Shown here in pieces: positions 34,430 to 36,511 of a stretch of DNA of 36,511 nucleotides. A program made the position numbers and the translations under genes. Under the pieces are notes generated by a model, which did no database searches, had not been told where the DNA came from, and was given only the letters and a program-made list of their open reading frames with translations. Source of the DNA: Candidatus Pelagibacterales bacterium (GTDB taxonomy: Bacteria > Pseudomonadota > Alphaproteobacteria > TMED109). How positions within the stretch are numbered: the stretch's first letter is position 1; every line of letters starts with the position of its first letter. The stretch is taken from positions 1 through 36,511 of the forward strand of contig PAZF01000024.1 in NCBI GenBank assembly GCA_002715505.1, read 5' to 3'.

Positions 34430-35273
34430 TTTGATCTAATTTATTTTTTTCTTGATCATCTTCTTTGGAACTTTCATCTTTTGATGGTTCTGTTGAAGCA
34501 GCTTTAACATTGGCATTAGTTTTTGGATTTGTTTCTTTATCTACGTCATCCTGATTTTTTGTCTCTTTATTTTTTTCACTTATTTCAATATCAATTTTGT
34601 TTTCTTTATATCCTGCAGGGAAAGGGGCATTGGGAGGTAATATTTTTTTCTTAGCATCTGTGATTGAAACCCATCCTCCTATAGAGCCTGGAACTCCCCC
34701 TTTTACTAAAAGTAATCCTCTTTCTTCATCTATAGATACAACTTCCAAGTTTTGTATAGAAACGGTCTTATTACCTAATTGACCAGCCATTTTTTTTCCC
34801 TTCCAAACTTTTCCAGGATCTTGACTGTTACCTGTTGATCCATGACTTCTATGCGATATTGATACTCCATGACTAGCTCTCAATCCAGAAAAATTATGCC
34901 TTTTCATTCCTCCAGCAAATCCTTTTCCGATTGAAGTTGCTTTTACATCAACAAATTGTCCTACAACAAAATGTGATACATCTATTTTAGTACCGCTCTC
35001 AACTAAACTATCTTCTGTAACTCTAAACTCTTTTATTTTTCTAGCAGGTTCAGTTTTTAGTTTTGCAAAAAAGCTCTTTTCAGGCTTATTTAATTTGGAA
35101 GAGGATATCTTATCAAACCCAATAACTAAAGCGTTGTACCCATCTTTTTCAACTTTTCTAAGTTTTAAGACTTTAGCACTTGGAATTTCTAGAACTGTAA
35201 CACTATTATGCTTTCTATTATTATCAAAGACACGGGTCATGCCCACTTTTTTTGCAATTAATCCCGTTCTCAT
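34419..35273 (-). CDS. rplC: 50S ribosomal protein L3 with a long charged C-terminal extension
   Basis: L3 reaches the peptidyl-transferase centre and starts 50S assembly. The core has [16 protein letters not shown] at the start and [20 protein letters not shown], where Q151 is the usual PrmB methylation target. The core ends near residue 221 (PNAPFPAG). About 63 further residues (222-284) are rich in Lys, Glu, Asp, Asn and Ser, with no aromatic core, and look disordered. Typical L3 proteins have about 210 residues; moderate tails occur in some alphaproteobacteria. It overlaps rpsJ by 4 nt and rplD by 11 nt. Confidence 0.98.
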   Translation of the reverse strand: MRTGLIAKKVGMTRVFDNNRKHNSVTVLEIPSAKVLKLRKVEKDGYNALVIGFDKISSSKLNKPEKSFFAKLKTEPARKIKEFRVTEDSLVESGTKIDVSHFVVGQFVDVKATSIGKGFAGGMKRHNFSGLRASHGVSISHRSHGSTGNSQDPGKVWKGKKMAGQLGNKTVSIQNLEVVSIDEERGLLLVKGGVPGSIGGWVSITDAKKKILPPNAPFPAGYKENKIDIEISEKNKETKNQDDVDKETNPKTNANVKAASTEPSKDESSKEDDQEKNKLDQNDK

Positions 35274-35581
35274 AACTTAATCTCCACATCTACTCCGGCA
35301 GCCAAATCTAACTTCATCAAAGCATCAACTGTTTGAGGTGTAGGAGAAACTATGTCTAAAACTCTTTTATAAGTTCTAATTTCAAATTGCTCCCTAGATT
35401 TTTTATCAACATGAGGTGATCTATTAACAGTGAATCTCTCAATCTTAGTAGGAAGAGGGATCGGTCCTTTAACATCAGCACCAGTCCTCTTAGCAGTGTT
35501 CACTATTTCGTGAGTTGAATTATCTAAAACTCTATGATCAAAAGCTTTTAGTCTTATCCTTATATTTTGATGCTCTGCCAC
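35270..35581 (-). CDS. rpsJ: 30S ribosomal protein S10
   Basis: A 103-residue head protein, also the NusE partner of NusB in antitermination. Motifs: [45 protein letters not shown] and the final [12 protein letters not shown]. It follows tuf by 16 nt and opens the S10 series. Confidence 0.98.
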   Translation of the reverse strand: MAEHQNIRIRLKAFDHRVLDNSTHEIVNTAKRTGADVKGPIPLPTKIERFTVNRSPHVDKKSREQFEIRTYKRVLDIVSPTPQTVDALMKLDLAAGVDVEIKL

Positions 35582-35597
35582 TTAAATATTCCTGCTT

Positions 35598-36511
35598 CTA
35601 TTCAATAATCTCTGATACAACGCCGGCGCCCACTGTTTTTCCTCCTTCTCTAATTGCAAACTTAAGACCTTTTGTCATTGCAATAGGAGAAATTAGATTA
35701 ACAGTAAGTCCAATATTATCACCTGGCATTACCATTTCTGTTCCACTAGGAAGTTCTACTGTTCCTGTAACATCTGTTGTTCTAAAATAAAACTGTGGTC
35801 TATAATTTCCAAAGAAAGGGGTGTGTCTTCCACCTTCTTCTTTTGTAAGAACATAAGTTTCTGCTTTAAACTTAGTATGAGGTTTTATAGATCCAGGCTT
35901 AGCTAGAACTTGCCCTCTCTCAACATCTTCTCTATTGATACCTCTTAATAAAGCTCCTATGTTATCACCGGCTTCTCCCCTGTCTAAAAGCTTTCTAAAC
36001 ATTTCTACTCCAGTACAAACTGTTTTTGTGGTATCTTTAATTCCTATTATTTCAATTTCATCGTTTACATTTATTACTCCTGACTCCACTCTACCTGTAA
36101 CAACTGTTCCCCTTCCAGAAATAGAAAATACGTCTTCAATAGGCATCAAAAAAGGTTGGTCTACAGGTCTTTCTGGTTGAGGAACATACTTGTCTACCTC
36201 TTCCATAAGCTTCATAATTGCAGGAGCTCCAATATCTGAGCTATCTCCTTCTAAAGCTTTAAGAGCTGAACCCTTAATAATGGGGATATCATCTCCAGGA
36301 AATTCATACTTAGACAAGAGTTCTCTAACTTCCATTTCTACTAGCTCTAAAAGCTCGGGGTCATCTACCTGATCTACTTTGTTTAAAAAAACAACTAGTG
36401 CTGGAACACCAACTTGTCTAGCTAACAAAATGTGCTCTCTTGTTTGAGGCATTGGACCGTCAGCTGCATTAACAACTAAAATGGCCCCATCCATCTGCGC
36501 GGCTCCAGTGA
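35598..36511 (-). CDS. tuf: Elongation factor Tu (5' end cut by window edge)
   Basis: The GTPase that delivers aminoacyl-tRNA to the ribosome. The reading frame is open to the window edge, with TGAAQ before MDGAILVV, so this internal Met is not the start; about 93 N-terminal residues, including the P-loop and switch regions, lie outside. The NKVD guanine-specificity motif is visible ([11 protein letters not shown]), followed by domains 2 and 3 ([28 protein letters not shown]). The end [16 protein letters not shown] is standard. The order tuf-rpsJ is typical of the str-S10 junction. Confidence 0.98.
   Translation of the reverse strand, partial: TGAAQMDGAILVVNAADGPMPQTREHILLARQVGVPALVVFLNKVDQVDDPELLELVEMEVRELLSKYEFPGDDIPIIKGSALKALEGDSSDIGAPAIMKLMEEVDKYVPQPERPVDQPFLMPIEDVFSISGRGTVVTGRVESGVINVNDEIEIIGIKDTTKTVCTGVEMFRKLLDRGEAGDNIGALLRGINREDVERGQVLAKPGSIKPHTKFKAETYVLTKEEGGRHTPFFGNYRPQFYFRTTDVTGTVELPSGTEMVMPGDNIGLTVNLISPIAMTKGLKFAIREGGKTVGAGVVSEIIE

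Noticed and set aside
35598-36494. Taking the Met at 36494 as the start of tuf
   Set aside because: The frame is open further upstream and reads TGAAQ before this Met, as inside every EF-Tu; the gene is cut by the window edge.
1-36511. CRISPR array, insertion sequence or prophage
   Set aside because: I saw no regular spaced repeats, transposase or integrase motifs, and no phage genes on either strand.

Overview
The window is strongly A+T-rich, gene-dense, single-chromosome bacterial DNA with no mobile elements, phage genes or CRISPR. Several features point to an alphaproteobacterium: an ATP12-type F1-ATPase chaperone beside an RluC/D-type pseudouridine synthase, a ScfR-type fatty-acid regulator, the order of the ribosomal operon, and sodN/sodX. 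The base composition, tiny intergenic gaps and gene content (Ni superoxide dismutase, glyoxylate shunt, leucine and propionyl-CoA catabolism) suggest a streamlined marine lineage of the SAR11 / HIMB59 kind. That placement is inference; no 16S gene is present.

Layout. (1) 1-3.3 kb: a divergent locus with a ScfR/RamB-like regulator on the minus strand (cut by the left edge, carrying two tandem HTH domains), an intergenic array of TTTGTAAA-like boxes, then a 53-codon ORF, isocitrate lyase (aceA) and a second small overlapping ORF on the plus strand. (2) 3.3-7.5 kb: a tRNA-Arg(UCG), a zinc alcohol dehydrogenase, a DUF218 membrane protein, an unknown secreted protein, sodN-sodX, and a PuuD-type membrane protein. 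(3) 7.5-16.2 kb, minus strand: mgtE followed by a leucine-degradation operon (isovaleryl-CoA dehydrogenase, thiolase, methylcrotonyl-CoA carboxylase beta, enoyl-CoA hydratase, HMG-CoA lyase) ending in an N-acyl-D-amino-acid deacylase. (4) 16.3-22 kb: lipB (plus), then on the minus strand rluC-like, ATP12, pccB and pccA. (5) 22.1-36.5 kb, minus strand: the tuf-S10-spc-alpha ribosomal superoperon from tuf (cut by the right edge) to rplQ, including secY, adk and rpoA.

How the genes fit together. Leucine breakdown gives acetyl-CoA and acetoacetate. Propionyl-CoA carboxylase feeds methylmalonyl-CoA/succinyl-CoA. Isocitrate lyase allows growth on the acetyl-CoA that results. The ScfR family senses short acyl-CoAs in known members, so the regulator at the left edge is a sensible controller of aceA and perhaps of itself. 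Only one biotin-carrying carboxylase alpha subunit is present for two beta subunits.

The most interesting point is the aceA control region: a regulator with a duplicated DNA-binding domain facing a set of boxes repeated at 9-bp intervals, followed by an unrecognised 53-residue ORF. Other points worth checking are a perfect inverted repeat over the -10 of sodN, a probable leaderless promoter for the leucine operon, and a strong internal promoter before rpsM.
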